Shown piece after piece: positions 20,289-20,989 of a stretch of DNA of 20,989 nucleotides; within the stretch, counting starts at the first letter, position 1; each line of letters starts with the position of its first letter. Made by a program: the position numbers and the translations under genes. The stretch is from Priapulus caudatus (lineage: Eukaryota; Priapulida; Priapulimorpha; Priapulimorphida; Priapulidae): the NCBI RefSeq assembly GCF_000485595.1, contig NW_014577162.1, forward strand, positions 378,757 to 399,745, in the 5' to 3' direction. The notes beneath the pieces are model-generated. The model saw only the letters and a program-made list of their open reading frames with translations. It was not told the DNA's origin and searched no databases.

Positions 20289-20390
20289 CTTTTCCGAGAG
20301 CTCGGGGAAGAGTATACTTTCGTAGGAAAACGACTGATCATCCACAATATGCCAGTGAAGAACATTAAATTTGTTGTATGACATAGCATC
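20289..20390 (-). CDS. HEXA/HEXB: Hex exon: barrel strand with HWHIVDD
   Basis: This exon encodes 34 residues between acceptor CGACAG and donor AAG|GTAACA, phase 0 at both ends. The residues [18 protein letters not shown] and then [16 protein letters not shown] match the human HEX stretch around HWHLVDDPSFPYES, the second strand region of the (beta/alpha)8 barrel. Open sequence continues upstream of the acceptor but becomes AT-rich and shows no family similarity, so the acceptor fixes the exon start. It joins in frame to the exon at 19781-19919. Confidence 0.93.
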
Positions 20391-20519
20391 CTGTCGAATG
20401 AAATAGAACAGCTGCATGAGATATCCCATAATGAACTGGGACGTAACGAAGTGTGATTCGATAAAATTTAAAGAGAGAAAATTAAATAAAATTAAATAAA
20501 ATAAACTATATATATTAAA

Positions 20520-20845
20520 AGGAATTCGTGTGAAATATAATGCAATGAAACGTAACATCGTAAAATGAAAGGTTTTTGCAATATAATGGAACGAAAGAAC
20601 ACCTGCTGAAATGTATCATCATGAAATGTCACGTAAGGAAAATAAGGGTTATGAAACGTAACGAGGGAAAATGCAGTGTAACTAATTGTAATGAAATGAA
20701 ACGTACTGGAATGAAATAATGCCCAATGAAACGTGACGTCACAAAAAGACACGTATATAATGAAATGTACCGTAATGAACTAAAACACGCTGAAATAAAA
20801 CTCAATGCGTACGGAATGTAACGCAATGTATTGGAACGTAAAACA
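20520..20845. repeat. Degenerate ~10-bp repeat field (ATGAAACGTA-like)
   Basis: Variants of AATGAAACGTAA and ATGAAATGTA recur at irregular spacing near 10-22 bp. This bias explains the low-complexity open frames on the minus strand here. No gene is seen to the right edge. Confidence 0.65.
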
Positions 20846-20989
20846 TCATGGCAAATTTCACCTTCCTCTGCTCATCTACGACACCAACATTAATTTCCAA
20901 ACACGATCGCACCGCCGATTCAATTCATAGCTTTATATAGACTGCAGAGATGCATCACCCTGTACTTTGCTTAGCTCTAGTGAACTCGT

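Larger units (their letters stand above)
7319..20390 (-). other. HEXA/HEXB: Beta-hexosaminidase gene locus (GH20), exon order permuted
   Basis: Ten minus-strand exons together encode about 535 residues of a lysosomal-type beta-N-acetylhexosaminidase, the enzyme family that removes terminal GlcNAc/GalNAc from glycoconjugates. Seen: the GH20 landmarks [54 protein letters not shown] and PRASAVAERLW. From family knowledge these correspond to the human HEXB catalytic Arg, Asp/His, Asp-Glu pair, Trp, Tyr and Trp/Glu residues. Exons in protein order sit at 15.9, 18.2, 20.3, 19.9, 19.3, 10.9, 10.5, 10.2, 9.1 and 7.6 kb, so the first three run opposite to the rest although all share one strand. About 80-90 residues after the first exon are missing. 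Whether this is one misassembled gene, two partial copies or a rearranged gene cannot be decided from sequence alone. The family call is very secure. Confidence 0.93.

Noticed and set aside
20241-20826. Phe/Ile-rich minus-strand frames upstream of the HWHIVDD exon
   Set aside because: Apart from the real exon they are translations of the degenerate ATGAAACGTA-like repeat.

Overview
This looks like genomic DNA from a multicellular animal, probably a marine invertebrate. The reasons are small exons with consensus GT-AG junctions, long AT-rich noncoding tracts, abundant (TA)n, (CA)n and (GTGC)n microsatellites, many small inverted-repeat elements, and a 10-base run of N like a draft-assembly gap. 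I cannot name the species. Nothing suggests bacterial or viral coding sequence.

The one gene I can support is an animal beta-hexosaminidase (GH20, HEXA/HEXB family) on the minus strand. Ten coding exons were placed by translation and splice junctions. They carry nearly the whole protein: signal peptide and N-terminal domain start (15682-15912), the DFPRF/DTARHY segment (18105-18215), the HWHIVDD exon (20289-20390), the EFDTPGHT exon (19781-19919), the catalytic HLGMDE exon (19143-19338), and five C-terminal exons (10812-10968, 10376-10541, 10160-10247, 9058-9165, 7319-7628). Wherever protein-adjacent exons are both present, the phases fit exactly. About 80-90 residues between the first two segments were not found. 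The last exon runs past the usual GH20 C-terminus into an acidic stalk and a predicted membrane helix, so the product may be membrane-anchored.

The main oddity is order. All ten exons are on one strand, but the blocks are permuted: the exons for the first two parts of the protein lie inside the 8.2-kb interval between the catalytic exon and the next exon. An assembly error is the simplest reading, helped by the N gap and the (TA)n, (GT)n and (CA)n arrays. Alternatives are a partial tandem duplication or a real rearrangement.

From 1 to about 7.3 kb I see no gene. This part holds small inverted-repeat elements: a near-perfect 372-bp fold-back at the left edge, a 691-bp TAA-flanked GC-rich element, a 235-bp TTAA-flanked palindrome with nested hairpins, and a 34-35-bp minisatellite. 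From 7.3 to 11 kb the C-terminal Hex exons alternate with a duplicated intron unit and a 351-bp TAA-flanked element. From 11 to 15.6 kb I see noncoding sequence with large microsatellites. From 15.7 to 20.4 kb lie the remaining exons, a minisatellite built from splice-donor sequence, and an AT-rich hairpin element. The right edge is a degenerate ~10-bp repeat field.
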